DNA of 64,000 nucleotides from Diatrype stigma. Taxonomy: Eukaryota > Ascomycota > Sordariomycetes > Xylariales > Diatrypaceae. Shown here piece after piece: positions 1-11,318 of this stretch. A model generated the notes under the pieces. That model saw only the letters and a list, made by a program, of their open reading frames with translations, did not search any database and was not told the origin of the DNA. How positions within the stretch are numbered: the first letter of the stretch is position 1; every line of letters begins with the position of its first letter. The stretch spans positions 310,001 to 374,000 of the forward strand of contig JAKJXP020000028.1 of NCBI GenBank assembly GCA_022225965.2, read 5' to 3'. Made by a program: the position numbers and the translations under genes.

Positions 1-917
1 TGCATATACTGTCTATATGACTAAATCTCTGCATAGCGATCATTCATTGCATGATGCAAAAGATGCTATTAGTGCATAACTAATTACCAGTTAGCTCTTG
101 CGAACCTTCGCCGATCTCCGCGGATCTTGGGGCGATTCTCCTCTAGTGCCACATACCAATGCCAGATCCCCTTTAACTACTTGCAGGTTATCGACTACCT
201 ACATAAGTAGGTAGTAAGTATAAGCTTATGTTAGCGAACGGCGGGGATCCGGGGTTCCCTTTTTGCCTCTTATGTAAGGTGGTAGGATAGGCAGGTAGGC
301 CGGCAGGTAGATATTCACCAGCGGCTAGGCAAATACTGGTCAAACAACCATCGGTCCGGCCTGGCCAACCCTGTTGGAGATGAAGTCCAACATGCTCTTT
401 CACGTACACAAACCAGGTAGATCTTATTCTTGTCCGACTTGCTCAAGATCAAAGTATGTTTCACTTACGGCAAACAAGATAGGGGGATAGACCGGACCTA
501 AGCACGGCGGAAAGCAGTTGCATTGGACATGCACACAAACATCTAAGCCACGGAGCCCGCCGACAGTGTCTCTGAAATACCCGACATGAACAGACAACCA
601 GAATCCCCGCCCAACACGTTAAGTATGTAGCATGTCCCAGATCGCGAGTGACGGCATGAATGCAAATGCCCGCTAAACATCATGAGCTGATACCGACTGC
701 CTGAAAAGGCCATGGTCCCCGTATCCCATATCATACATGCATGCTACCAACATCTAGTTCGCCTGCCTGCCGACCTGCCCGCCCGCCCGCCTGCCGGTCG
801 GCTCAGCCGCTCCATAAGGATATATAATAACGCCTCCGATCTTCGTTACACGTCTGTTCATTACACCGCCTTCCTGAAATCTAGCGTAGGTACGTGAAGC
901 AATAGGATGTAATCTCA
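1..917. other. gene-free stretch
   Basis: No reading frame here looks coding. The stretch lies beyond the 3' end of the minus-strand AKR1 gene. It contains GTAGGTAG/GCAGGTAG-type short repeats near 280-310 and a C/G-rich run of CCTGCC/CCGCCC units near 755-800. Nothing else was recognised. Confidence 0.6.
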
Positions 918-3337
918 TTATACCGCATCCCCAGAAACGGCCTCGTATCCACCTCTCCGCCGTCCCAAGCCCAAGTCCATCGCAACTGGACTTTCGTAGA
1001 CTTCGGTGTAGTTGATTTTCTGGCCGTCGAGCATAGCGTCGCCCGTCTCCCTACGTCCAAATACCGGGGCCGAATCGCACCAGAAATCGCGGCAATTCTG
1101 GAGGTAGCCCCTACTATAGGGGTTGCGTTTCCTTCGAGACTTCTTGTTGTTAGTCGCCGCGCCGCGACCCGTTGCCGTCTCGATAAATGTATCCACCCCG
1201 AGAAGCCGCGCCCATTGTTTGATGAAGCCAATCTTCTTGTGATGAGCATGTGCGCCACCCCTGGTACCTAAGGGATCATCAGCGGCAGAAGGAGGTGCTC
1301 CCGCGTCGGGATGATTTGGGTCGAGTGGGGCGCCAGTACTAGTAAACGCCGACACAATCGATGATGCCGAACCATCCTGGATGCCGTACATGTTCTCGTA
1401 CGTTGTCATAGCACGTGCTACTTGGATAAACTGTACGAAGAGCAACATGCCAACCCACGTGAGCTGTGCTGTGGTCCAGAAGCCAAGCAAGACCGTATAC
1501 GGATCGAAGTTGATAACCTGGCAGACGGATTCTGAAAATATCAGACACTCCCGCGGAGTCGTGCCCATTCTTTCGGTTGAAAAATAGCAGTATAATAGCC
1601 AGTCCACAAGCAAAATGCCGAAGGTAAGGTTGATCAGGTAAAGGAAAAAGTGCCTATGATTATTGACGCCTACACAGTTGTTGACCCATGGACAGTGGCT
1701 ATGATATGTTAGCTCGTATGAAACCCATTTCCGCAATTATTCACTTCGACTTACTGGTCATGCTTGGCAACGCAACGCTGGCACTTCCTACAATGCTTGC
1801 TTCTCAACGGGGTTCGGATCATGCACGTGACGCAGAAGTTGGCTTCATCGAACTTCCACATAGCTAGCAGCTCATCAATGACGGCCTTCTGTTCGGCGAT
1901 TCCGTTGAGCTTAGGGACAAATCCAGGATCGAAAATCATAGAAGACGCATAGAAGTATGCCGTCAAGCCATAAAAAATGGCAAAGAGGAGGTTAGATAGT
2001 CCATGACTAGATAAGGTACCTACGTTCCTCATTAGTAAGACTAGTTGTTGAAAGGGGGCTGAGGCGTACCAGGTAATATGACGAAAACCCATCGCAACCC
2101 GACTAGAATCAGGGATCCCGCGAATATTCCAGCAAGCCATGGCTACCAGTTTGTCAGCAGAAGAATAACATGCTTCAAGGGACACATGACATACCGTCTT
2201 ATGCAAATGTCTCATGTCGGGTGGCGCATACTCGAGGATTTGGTTGGTGATCCACTGGAAGCCAAACCCCACAAGAAATGCCATGGGGATGGAAAAGATG
2301 AGTGGCAGGTAAGCTACGATGGACAGCTCGACCAGTAGAAGCGCAGTAGGCAGAGAGAACAAGAACTTGTTCATGAAGCCCCGCTTATCCTTGAGAAAGA
2401 AGGAGGACCCGGGCCACCAGGGTGTCACCGCATAGCCATTCTCATCATAACCGCACTCCTTAAGTGCGCGATGCCACGGGCCGACGGTATTCAGATCCTG
2501 CGCCGTTATTGCTGGAGTCTTGCCCGTCCCCGTCTTGGCGAAGCGATCGGAACCGTATTCTATAAGCTTCAGGATGCACTGAGGATTCCCCTTCACGAGA
2601 GCCCAATGTAGGGCCGTGAAGCCTTGCTCGTCGACGGCATGGACGCTGGCCCCCCACCGTAGAAATAGATCCACGCAGTGAGGAAAGCCCTTGTACGCCG
2701 CCCACATGAGGCCGGTGTGGCCATACGCGTCGGCTACATCGACCGGTATGCCTTGGTGTAGCAACAGGACGACCAGCAGGACGTTGCCGTTGAAAATTGA
2801 GATATGTAGGGTGTTGTAGCCCTGCGCATCGGTGATGAGAGGGTCGGCGCCATGCTGGAGAAGGAGGTTCACGGTGTAGTAGTTGGATCGCTGGGCAGCC
2901 CACTGCAATGGGGTCGAGATCGATTCGCCGCCCTTCTTGTTGATGTCGGCGCCGTTCGCGATCAGGAACTTGCACATGGCAAACTGGTTGTTGATGGCAG
3001 CCCACTAGAGGTCTCCATGTTAGACAAAAAGACAGACGGTAGGGAAGCCTCGGGAGGGGAGATGGGATGGTCCTGGGCTTACGTGTAACGGGGTGATGCC
3101 CTCATTGTCAACGTAAGTAGCGTCGAGGTCCCGAGTTTCAAAGAGCTTCTGCATCGCCGGTACATCTCCCACCCTTGCCAACTGCATGATGTCGGGCTCG
3201 GGAGGGGTTTCGCCGGTGGCAAGGTGGCCCATCTCCAAGTCTTCCGAGTTCAGCTTGGGAGCGGCAGCGCTTCCCTTGGTGGACGGTTGTGCTGGGGCGC
3301 CGTGAAGGGCGCCATTCGGTTGGGCGCTTTGCGACAT
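918..3337 (-). CDS. akr1: Akr1-type ankyrin-repeat palmitoyltransferase (DHHC)
   Basis: Predicted protein S-acyltransferase that transfers palmitate to cysteines of membrane-associated substrates, probably at Golgi/endosomal membranes as known for Akr1. Three exons: 3337..3083, 3004..1755, 1698..918; introns of 78 and 56 bp have GTAAGC and GTAAGT donors. The join gives 761 residues, close to other Akr1 proteins. About residues 50-280 form ankyrin repeats (TPLHWAA, TPLQWAAQ, NTLHISI, TGLMWAA, TALHWAL). Then come several membrane segments, a cysteine-rich domain (CVTC, HCRKCQRCV) and the catalytic Asp-His-His-Cys at 501-504, followed by PWVNNCVGVNNHRHF and two more membrane segments. The second intron cuts inside the first catalytic His codon, so the motif exists only after splicing. 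The start is an ATG with a GTAT microsatellite about 200 bp upstream. Divergent from the DPP III gene. Confidence 0.95.
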
Positions 3338-4498
3338 ACGTCGTGTAATAACAAGTCTTAGAAAGGCTCGATACTTGGGGGGTTGCTCGGCTAGGAGGTA
3401 AAGGGCGGACTCCTATCGCTGCCGGTTGACCGTGGTTCAGGTTGTAGTAGAAAAGAGGGAAGAGGTGACACTAAAGGCCGGCCCAACTGTGAGGACCTGA
3501 TGTCAGCAGAGGGATAAGGCAGGCAATTAACCTCCGTATGTATGTATGTATGTAGGTAGGTAGGTATGTATGTCTCACGCTTTCACAAACAGTTACAAAC
3601 AATAGGTGCGATACAGTGCGCACATGTGAAGCGCACCGATCCTACACGAAAAGAATGGTCGTACGAAGACGAAGGAAGTACTTTGACTGTTGGGTTTTGG
3701 AGTTGAATCAATCCTCCCACTCTGACAATTTTGGTCATGTACAAGCGTAAAGTGAAGTAGCAGCGGACGGGATCGGGGTCCAGATAGTTTATTAATGCCA
3801 ATGGCGGGCAGACGATCCTTCTCCACATTCCTTTATTCAGCACCAGTGGCATCTCAGCGGCTCAGCCCTCCAGGTTGCAGCCCGATTTGCAGGAAGCCGC
3901 GAATGAGACGCCCTCCATCCAACCAGCCAACGCTATCAATTATGTACAGTACATACCGGCGTGCCGTTCAAGCCGTTTAAAAGCCGTTGTATCCCTCCAG
4001 CCCGTGTAAGCCAGTGTTGCATAGCCCACAATGCATTCATGTTTGTCACTCTACTTAGTAGAGCGCTAAGCAATCTGAGTCTAGGTACAATTCCTAGAGA
4101 GTTATGCATATATAACTAGGAGGTAGCATTCTTATGCAACCACACATTTACTGCAATTCAAGAACTCGAGGGGTTCGACTTGGCGAAATATATTGTTGCA
4201 TCGACCCCTGATTTCTTGCTGGTGAGTATATCACAGCTCCAGTTTAGACGTGACGCAAGGAATGTCCCACATGCAGGTTGGTAGGTAGGCACAGTTACAA
4301 TGGCACGCACATGTAGTTAGTTGTCAAGATCGGATGTTGGTACTACCTAGGCAGTTGATCAATCATGATTCCATCTACAGGAACTCGACGTCTCCAAGTT
4401 CTTCCTACCCTCTGATGGATAGTCATCAAATCTCCAGAGCTTAGAAAGTAAGAGAGACATTCCCATAACTTAACCGAAGCAGACGATTACGCTGTGCA
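3338..4498. promoter_or_regulatory. divergent spacer between AKR1 and DPP III
   Basis: About 1.16 kb separates the two divergent start codons, so it should hold both promoters. It contains a GTAT/GTAG microsatellite (3536-3572) and a possible, unresolved first exon of the DPP III gene. No specific regulator site could be assigned. Confidence 0.4.
3536..3572. repeat. GTAT/GTAG tetranucleotide microsatellite
   Basis: Tandem GTAT units pass into GTAG units and back to GTAT, in the 5' flank of AKR1. The same tetranucleotides recur in many intergenic spacers of this window. Confidence 0.9.
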
Positions 4499-6968
4499 AT
4501 GGCCGTCCGTGAGGTCCAGGTTTTCAGGTTGGGGATTGAGGCGCAGTTTGAGCGCCTCACGGATCGGGAGAAACGATATGCGCATCACATGGCTCGGTAA
4601 GTACAAGGTAGCCAGCCAGACAGTACAAGCCTGCCATCGCGTGCTCGGAACAACGTGCTGAATACCACTAATACCATTTCAGCTCCGCCTGGTACGGGGC
4701 GAGGATCATACTCCGTCAGGTTTCCCCAGAGTCCTCCGCGATTTTCGACTTCATACTGGAGCTTCATCGCGAGTGTGCGGGGAACTGGAACTCCCTGGTC
4801 GGCTCGAATACCAGCAGTGAGGATCTCCAACTCTTCCTTACCTATGCTGCTACATTTCTCTCCAATATTGGGAACTATTATGTGCGTCATAGCTTCCGGT
4901 CGTGCGAGCTTACAGACAATATTGACTATCGAAGGGTTCTGGCGATCAAAAGTTCATTCCCGATGTTGATCCAACCATCCTCCGGCAGTTGGCAAAGAAG
5001 TCACCGAAACTGACAGGTCTATATGGTGAGATATCGGAAGCCATATATGCTAGACCTCCCTTCGGTCTCGGCTATCCGAGCGGAACTGCTCAAAGCAGTT
5101 ACTATCCCAAGAATAATGTCAGCGAATCTGAAATCGCCATGGTGTCAAAAGTGCTCGAGCGGCACTCCATCTACCCAGAAAACACCAGGCTTCAAAAGGC
5201 CGACGACGATACTGATTATGAGGTCCTCCTTGCCTCCGTGAAAAGCGAAGGCGGTGCCCAACTTCCTCTACCTGATGACACCGGGTCTGTGAGGATTGTC
5301 CCAGGAGATCATTCATCCGACCTGCAGCGTGTGTGCGCCGAGCTCGTAGAAGCGTCAAAATATGCAGCCAACGACCAGCAAAGAGAATATCTCAATACAT
5401 ATAAGGAAAGCTTCCAGAGCGGCAGTTTAGACGCCTACCGTACATCGCAGCGAATATGGGTGCGAGATAAGGCTCCTAGGGTGGAGAATATCTTCGGGTT
5501 CGTCGAGCCATACCGCGATCCTCACGGTACTCGAGCAGAGTTCGAAGCGCTGGTGGGAATCTCCAACGATGAAGAGACCGAACTCCTTGCTAAATTGGTT
5601 GAGAACTCGGCGGCCTTCATCCGTCAGCTACCGTGGGCCGCATCGGAAGAAGATGGAAAAGGACCCTTTGAGAAGAGCCTCTTTGAGCCCCCTGACTTCT
5701 CGAGTATCCACAGTAAGTAACAATACCAACTAAGCATGCAATCAGTATCTAACAGATCACAGCGCTTGCATACTGTTCGAGTATCATATTTCCAGGGATC
5801 AATCTACCAAACGTTGGTTCATATGCTTCTATCCCTAGCGTAATCTTGCAATGACTGACGGTTGTCCACAGTATAACGACATCCGCCAGGAGGATGGGTT
5901 CAAGAATGTGATCATCGCCAATCGGATGGTTGCCGAAAGCCAAGCACAGCAGTATCCTTTCATAGACGCTTCCGAAGAGGAGCAGTTCAAGAAGCATAAG
6001 TTCCCAGCTTACTATTGGTGGGTTGTGCTTCACGAGCTCCTCGGTCATGGCACCGGGCGGATGATGGTCGAGACGACGGAAGGGGATTTCAATTTCGACA
6101 TCAAGAAGCCACCCGTGAACCCCATCACTGGAGAGCCCATTACGTCCTGGTACAAACCAGGCCAGACTTGGACTGGCCAGTTCGGCGACTTGGCAACCAC
6201 GGTCGATGAATGTAGGGCTGAACTCGTTGGCGCATATCTAATGGATGATCCAGAGCTCCTTGGGCTGTTGGGCTTCACGGAATCATCTGGGATCCGAGCC
6301 GAAGACTGTGAGTTACTCTCGTACCCAGCATATCTGGTCAACTCTAATCAAGCACCGGCAGTGACCTACAACCTATATCAGCAGTTAGGTGTTGATGGTC
6401 TGCGGGGGCTATCCAACTACAATACGGACGGCGGTGTAAGCAGTGCTCCCTAACTCTAAGTGAAGATGATGTGTGCTTTCTGACTGACCTACGGCACAGA
6501 AATGGGGCCAAGCACATAGCCGGGTAAGCTATTCGGCAGTCCAACTATCCAGTCCAGGCCAGGCATACTCATAACAAATAGGCTCATTTTGCGATGCTGA
6601 AATGCCTACTTACGGACGGCGGCGGTGTCATAACCGTCACTCACGACCAGGCGAGACAGAGCTTGACAGTCCGGGTGGACCGCGCCAAAATTCGCACGCA
6701 TGGGAAGCCTGCCCTTGGGAAGATGCTCTTGCGCTTGCACATGTTCCGATGCACAGCCGACGCTGGGGGTTGCCGCACGTACTATGAGGAGCTGTCGAGG
6801 GTGGACGGGGTATTCCTGGACTGGCGAGAGACGGTGCTTGCGAAGAAGCCTCCCCCGCTCGTCTTCGTTCACGCCAACACGTTCCTCGAAGGGGACGCCG
6901 TGACTTTGAAGGAGTACGAACCAACGATCAAGGGAGTGATTGAAAGTTGGGCAGAGCGGAAGGTATGA
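4499..6968 (+). CDS. dipeptidyl peptidase III (zinc metallopeptidase, M49)
   Basis: Cytosolic zinc exopeptidase that removes dipeptides from the N-terminus of short peptides. I model seven exons: 4499..4596, 4683..4881, 4935..5712, 5763..5812, 5872..6435, 6500..6523 (eight codons), 6582..6968; all frames join, giving 699 residues. The family signature HELLGH lies at residues 429-434 (two zinc-binding His and the catalytic Glu) and the third-ligand motif DECRAE at 487-492. The C-terminal part (FAMLKCLLTDGGG, FLEGDAVTLKEYEPTIKGV) also matches the family. The 5' end is uncertain: coding similarity is clear from about 4520, where a good acceptor (GTCCAG) precedes GTTTTCAGG, and the usual short N-terminal segment is missing. 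A small upstream first exon is therefore likely and the ATG at 4499 may not be the true start. Confidence 0.92.
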
Positions 6969-7828
6969 CCGTATGAGTATCATAGGATCATAGGATGCAT
7001 TGCCCTAGTTATGGAAGCAGCATAGCTTTCTGGAACATATCAACATGTTGCGAGGCGAGGTCGGAAACTCGTCCTATGTGATCGCTCCTAGAAGAATACT
7101 CGATACGCCGCCCATTTTTTCACATTAAAGTACGAGTCAGGTTATACTTCGTAGTTAGAGCTGAGGATGTTCACCTTGTGTTGTCTCATGAAGGAAAGAG
7201 TCTCATTAGTTCAATTGCACGAGTTTCGTGTCTGCATAGTTTCTGTTGAAGTGGCTGAAATGGCTACTTTATGCATGGAGCATGCTGCATAGTACGCATT
7301 GTACAGTACAACTTGTCTAAGCCACGCTGGCAGGCTGGTCTGCGAAGTACGTGGCTTTACCACTGTGCTATTACATAATCAGGCAGTCAGGGTCCAACCT
7401 TGAATGGTCCGGGGTCCGGCAGTTTGGCAATGACGATACCGCGACACCTTTCCTAAGCGTGCCAAGGCTCCGATAAGATTACAACATGGCATTTTGAAGT
7501 GTGCTGTCCATAATTTGTATCCATCCGTCATACGTCTATCGGGCCACATTCAAGAACACGGCTGTTCTCCTTGCCGGCCGGAGAGACGAGAGAGAGACGT
7601 ACCTCACTCTCCTATAACAAACAACCTGCAGCCTTCTTTCTGCCCTCGGCCTTTCCATTCCTGCCTGCATTTATATTCCTTCTCGCCACCAACCATTCAT
7701 CACATGGAATAGAAGGTCGCCGTCGATAAGTTAGACACACATGTGAAAAGCCCAGAGCTTGCTTACCTTCACGTCTTCCAACCCAAACCCAACAGCAAAA
7801 GACGGCGACGACAAAACCAACCACGACC
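6969..7828. other. intergenic, DPP III 3' flank and SRPRB promoter
   Basis: No coding signal. The right part should contain the promoter and leader of the SRP receptor gene. The leader near 7620-7700 is rich in C/T tracts, as is common upstream of fungal housekeeping genes. Confidence 0.4.
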
Positions 7829-8860
7829 ATGGCCGCAACCGCCACGATGGAAGAACTCCTAGCCCAGCTGAAGGACGCCCTAGAGTACATCCTCACGCCC
7901 TCCCCGACCATCTTCGCCATCGGGGGCCTGATCGTGCTCCTCGCGCCCCTCCTCGTGCACTTCTTCATCTCGCGCGCGACGCCCTACGCGAACCTACCGT
8001 CGATCCTGCTCGCGGGCCCCCCCGGCGGCGGCAAGACGGCGCTCCTGACGCTGCTGGAGCGCGGCGCCGGCGGCCACGCCGCCACGCACACGTCGCAGGC
8101 CCCGCAGCCCATCGAGCTGACCGTGTCGCGCAACAACAGCAACAACGAGGGGCCGCCCGGGTCCGACCCCAAGAGAGCAGCAGCAGCAAACCTGCCCTTC
8201 CAGGTCGCCGCGCGCGACGACGCCCCGGGCACCCACAAGAAGTTCCTCCTGCTCGACACCCCGGGCCACGGCAAGCTGCGCCACCACGCCATGGACCGCA
8301 TCGCGGCGAGCGGCGCGACGAAGAAGGACAAGAAGGACAACAAGGAGGGCGGGGGCGATTCCCTCCGGGGCATCGTCTTCGTGGTGGACGCCGCGGCGCT
8401 CGACGACAGCGCCGCCGCCGCCACCACCGAGGCGGCGGGCGCAGGAGCGGGAGCAGGGGGCCTGACGGCCGCGGCCGACTACCTGTACGAGGTGCTCCTC
8501 GCGCTGCAGCGACGGACGGGGTCGGGGCGGACGTCGCGGGCGCCGCGGGCGCTGCCGGTGCTGATAGCGGCGAACAAGCTGGACCTGTTCACGGCGCTGC
8601 CGGCGTCGCTGGTGCGGAGCCGCCTGGAGGCCGAGCTGGGCCGCATCCGCCGGTCGCGGAGCAAGGGGCTGCTGGCCTCCGGCGATGCCGGCGAGGGCGG
8701 CGAGGACGACGAGCAGGACGACTGGCTCGGCGCGTACGGGTCCGAGAAGTTCGCGTTCGGGCAGATGCGCGAGTTCGACGTCGAGGTCGACGTCGTTGGC
8801 GGGAGCGTGCTCGAGGGCAAGGTCGACAAGTGGTGGGATTGGATCTCGGAGCGGATCTGA
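7829..8860 (+). CDS. signal recognition particle receptor subunit beta
   Basis: Small GTPase anchored in the ER membrane that holds the alpha subunit of the SRP receptor and helps deliver ribosome-nascent chain complexes to the translocon. Single exon, 343 residues. Residues about 27-47 form one hydrophobic N-terminal anchor. The P-loop GPPGGGKT is at 63-70, the G3-like DTPGHGKLR follows the switch region, and NKLD is the G4 motif. The end (FGQMREFDVEVDVVGG...KVDKWWDWI) also matches SRbeta. The start lies in a good context (ACCATGG); a second ATG six codons on is possible. Alanine- and glycine-rich inserts flank the switch region and a Lys/Asp-rich insert follows G3. Third codon positions are almost all G or C, unlike the neighbouring DPP III gene, and this creates long spurious frames on the other strand. 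Confidence 0.95.
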   Translation: MAATATMEELLAQLKDALEYILTPSPTIFAIGGLIVLLAPLLVHFFISRATPYANLPSILLAGPPGGGKTALLTLLERGAGGHAATHTSQAPQPIELTVSRNNSNNEGPPGSDPKRAAAANLPFQVAARDDAPGTHKKFLLLDTPGHGKLRHHAMDRIAASGATKKDKKDNKEGGGDSLRGIVFVVDAAALDDSAAAATTEAAGAGAGAGGLTAAADYLYEVLLALQRRTGSGRTSRAPRALPVLIAANKLDLFTALPASLVRSRLEAELGRIRRSRSKGLLASGDAGEGGEDDEQDDWLGAYGSEKFAFGQMREFDVEVDVVGGSVLEGKVDKWWDWISERI

Positions 8861-9239
8861 TTTTATTTCCCCCCGTGCATACGTGCTGGTTTGGCTGGCG
8901 TGCAAGTTGATGATGACGTACTGTTTCTGCTAGTCGGTCTTCTCGAGACGGTAACAAAACATGAATAATCATAATGAAGCTGTGAAACAAGATATTTCAT
9001 GCTCAACTGACGTTGATCTTCGTTATAACTACTGTGACTCGTGATGTCTGCATGCATATATTATCCCGTCAAATGATAGACAATTAGAACGGCAAAACAA
9101 ATCGCAGGAATTTGATTAGTGCATGCTTGATGTTAGCATATTCGGATGCTATGGTAAGCAGCATATTATTATTACAGGCTTAACGCCCCGACGTTAAGTC
9201 TATAAACGTATTTACGTATCGTATCGGCGTGACCCTTAT
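8861..9239. other. intergenic between SRPRB and the LTR element
   Basis: No gene seen. Base composition falls towards A/T on approaching the retroelement. The last five bases (9235-9239, CTTAT) are the left copy of the element's target-site duplication; the right copy is CCTAT at 11128-11132. Confidence 0.5.
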
Positions 9240-9452
9240 TGTGATGGCACTGGCTTAGAGAAAGGCGCATTCTGTTAATTATTAAGAATTAACGTATAAT
9301 AATAAATTACAGAAAAGAAGAAAAGGGAAGAAAACTAGCAAAGGGCCAGCTGCTTATATATAAATAGGGATAATAAGAAGTAAATGCTTATTGTTTTAAA
9401 GATAATTAAGGTATTAATTATTTTATTTATTCTTTAAATTATTACCGTAATA
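9240..9452 (-). repeat. LTR, left copy (3' LTR in element orientation)
   Basis: 213 bp, aligning without gaps to 10915-11127. About 40 positions differ and all differences are transitions. In the half next to the element interior this copy nearly always carries the T or A, so it is the more mutated copy there. Confidence 0.9.
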
Positions 9453-9899
9453 TCATTCCCTTTTCGGAAAAAGCTTCGTTTCGAAGTTTTGTAATTACCT
9501 TTATTTTAAGTGGAAATGATTCATTATAACCCGGTAACTTCCATTCATTCCATTTATTCGAACCAGGTCGTTTAAAGCATTGCTAATATGCTGGAGCAAA
9601 TATTTTCTTTTACCGTATTGGGGTTCTTCCATTTCCGAATCGAAATCCTCGATATTTGAGCGGTTAATTATAATAATACGAATAAGGCCGGAAGCAAATT
9701 ATTTGTCACAATTGCAAGCGAAGTGCTTAATAAAACCATAACGGCGGCAACGATTAATACGTTATTATTTATTTCGTTAAACAAGGCTAAACGAAAGGGC
9801 GACGGATAAATAATTAACGGCATTCAAAAGCTTTATAAGGTTAAATTCCGAAATAACGGCAATAACAATATCCATAATTCCGAACGATATATCCATTAA

Positions 9900-10634
9900 T
9901 TAATGAAAGGAATTATAATGGCTAATATAAATAGCGCCGTTATCTTTGCCATAAAACCACTTATAAAGCTTCTTAACGAAAAAGGCGTACATAATTAAAA
10001 AGGTTTCGAAATTATTGATTTTGGCTTAAAGTTTATTCGAAAAAACGTAACGAAACTTTCGAATACGTTAGCTTTCGGTTATCTTATCCAAATCGTTTCG
10101 AGCCGCATATAACGCGCGCTTTTAATTGCTAAGGAATTAACGAAAAAAATCGTCATCCTTTATTTTCATTTTCTTAAGGCGGGCTTTATTATAAAGGGGC
10201 TTATTCGGATCGTCGTAAATACGATCGAAAGCATCCAAAATACGCTAAAAAGCGTTATCCTAATTATCGATACGTTCGGAATAATAAATTTAGGAAATAA
10301 CGAGATCTTTAATTTTAGGTTTTAACCGGTTATAAATATAATATATACGGACGCAATTATCGCCGATTGCAGCCTTATTAACGTAAAGCTTGCCTTTAAT
10401 TTCCAAAAGCCAAACGTCGTAAATATCGGAACCCTTTAATTTCATTATATCGGAAAGCTTTAAGCAAAGGTTTTATTTGGTTTAAAAGGCTTCGATTTAA
10501 ATAATTAAAGCTTTGTTTTTCACTTAAAGCTTATGAATTTTAATGGCGAATTAAGCGGTTAATTCGCCGCGAAAGTATGTAACAGCGGCCTAAATAACTA
10601 CTTGGGCTTTTTGGGCATTAATGAATAAAGCCAT
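9900..10634 (-). pseudogene. decayed gag-like frame of the LTR element
   Basis: On the minus strand one continuous frame of 245 codons runs from an ATG at 10634 to 9900. It is interrupted by about a dozen stops, all TAA or TAG, which is what C-to-T change at CAA and CAG codons gives. Between the stops it reads as protein: DIYDVWLLEIKGKLYVNK near 10,400, then ILDAFDRIYDDPNKPLYNKA near 10,210 and an RALYAARNDLDK segment. The aspartate-proline-asparagine core followed by a basic helix and a phenylalanine pair resembles the capsid region of fungal Ty3/Gypsy Gag. No clear zinc knuckle was found downstream. Certainly non-functional. Assignment to Gag rests on motif resemblance only. Confidence 0.65.
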
Positions 10635-10914
10635 TATTAATTCGGGCAAAACAAAAGCTTTGCAATTCTTTAAAAACGGAAAAATCGGAAACGTAAAAGT
10701 ATAACACAAGGCCCGAAAACGTAAAGTTCGTAAAAATTTTTCGGAAAAAACGGAAACGGAAAATTGCTATATAGAAATAAAGGTTTTGCTATACTATTAA
10801 TTTATCGAATAATTAAGAAAAAATCGAACTGCTATATTAATTACCCATTCCCAGCAGATATCGTAAAATATAACGGCTGCCCTTTTAAAAAGCAAACAAA
10901 GGAACTTATTATTA

Positions 10915-11127
10915 TATAATGGCACTGGCTCAGAAAAAGGCGCATTCTGCTAATTACTAGGAATTAACGTATAATAATAAATTACAGAAAAAAAAAAAAA
11001 GGAAGGAAATTGACGGAGGGCCAGCTGCTTATATACAAATGGGGACAATGGGAAGTGAATGCCTATTGTCCTAGAGATGACTAAGGTATTAGTCATCCTA
11101 TCCATCCTTCAGGTTACTACCGTAACA
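10915..11127 (-). repeat. LTR, right copy (5' LTR in element orientation)
   Basis: Partner of 9240-9452. It starts TATAATGG where the left copy has TGTGATGG (G-to-A damage here) and ends CCGTAACA before the CCTAT target duplication. Its outer half is the least mutated part of the element and the best guide to the original LTR. Confidence 0.9.
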
Positions 11128-11318
11128 CCTATCCTAAAAACAATCTAGACAACCTGAAGTCGGATATTGAACCTAACTAATAATTCACCCTGCGACCAAA
11201 TCTATCCGCACCGCGACGCCATTCATGCAAAAGATATGGTCGAATGCATTGCCCCTCCAAAACAGGACAGGAATCATTCCGCCGATGATGGAAAATGGGA
11301 GGAACCAATCGAAACTAA

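Larger units (their letters stand above)
9240..11127 (-). mobile_element. RIP-degraded gag-only LTR retrotransposon (Ty3/Gypsy-like)
   Basis: A 1,888-bp A/T-rich unit bounded by two 213-bp direct repeats and by 5-bp flanks CTTAT/CCTAT, a target duplication differing by one C/T. Read on the minus strand the repeats begin TGTTACGGTAG and end near CCATCACA, as many fungal Gypsy-type LTRs do. A purine run (AAAAGGGAATGA) sits just before the downstream LTR as a polypurine tract should, which fixes the minus orientation. The 1,462-bp interior has room only for gag, and a broken gag-like frame is visible; no reverse transcriptase or integrase sequence was seen. Remaining cytosines are often in CpG while TpA is abundant, the footprint of RIP. 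It could be a non-autonomous family or an internal deletion of a full element. Confidence 0.85.

Noticed and set aside
7759..8910. 383-codon plus-strand frame and minus-strand frames over SRbeta
   Set aside because: Arg/Gly/Pro-rich shadows; the 7829-8860 frame carries the GTPase motifs.
9060..11160. A/T-rich centromere-like or mitochondrial insertion
   Set aside because: The paired LTRs, target duplication and transition-only differences show a RIP-damaged transposon instead.
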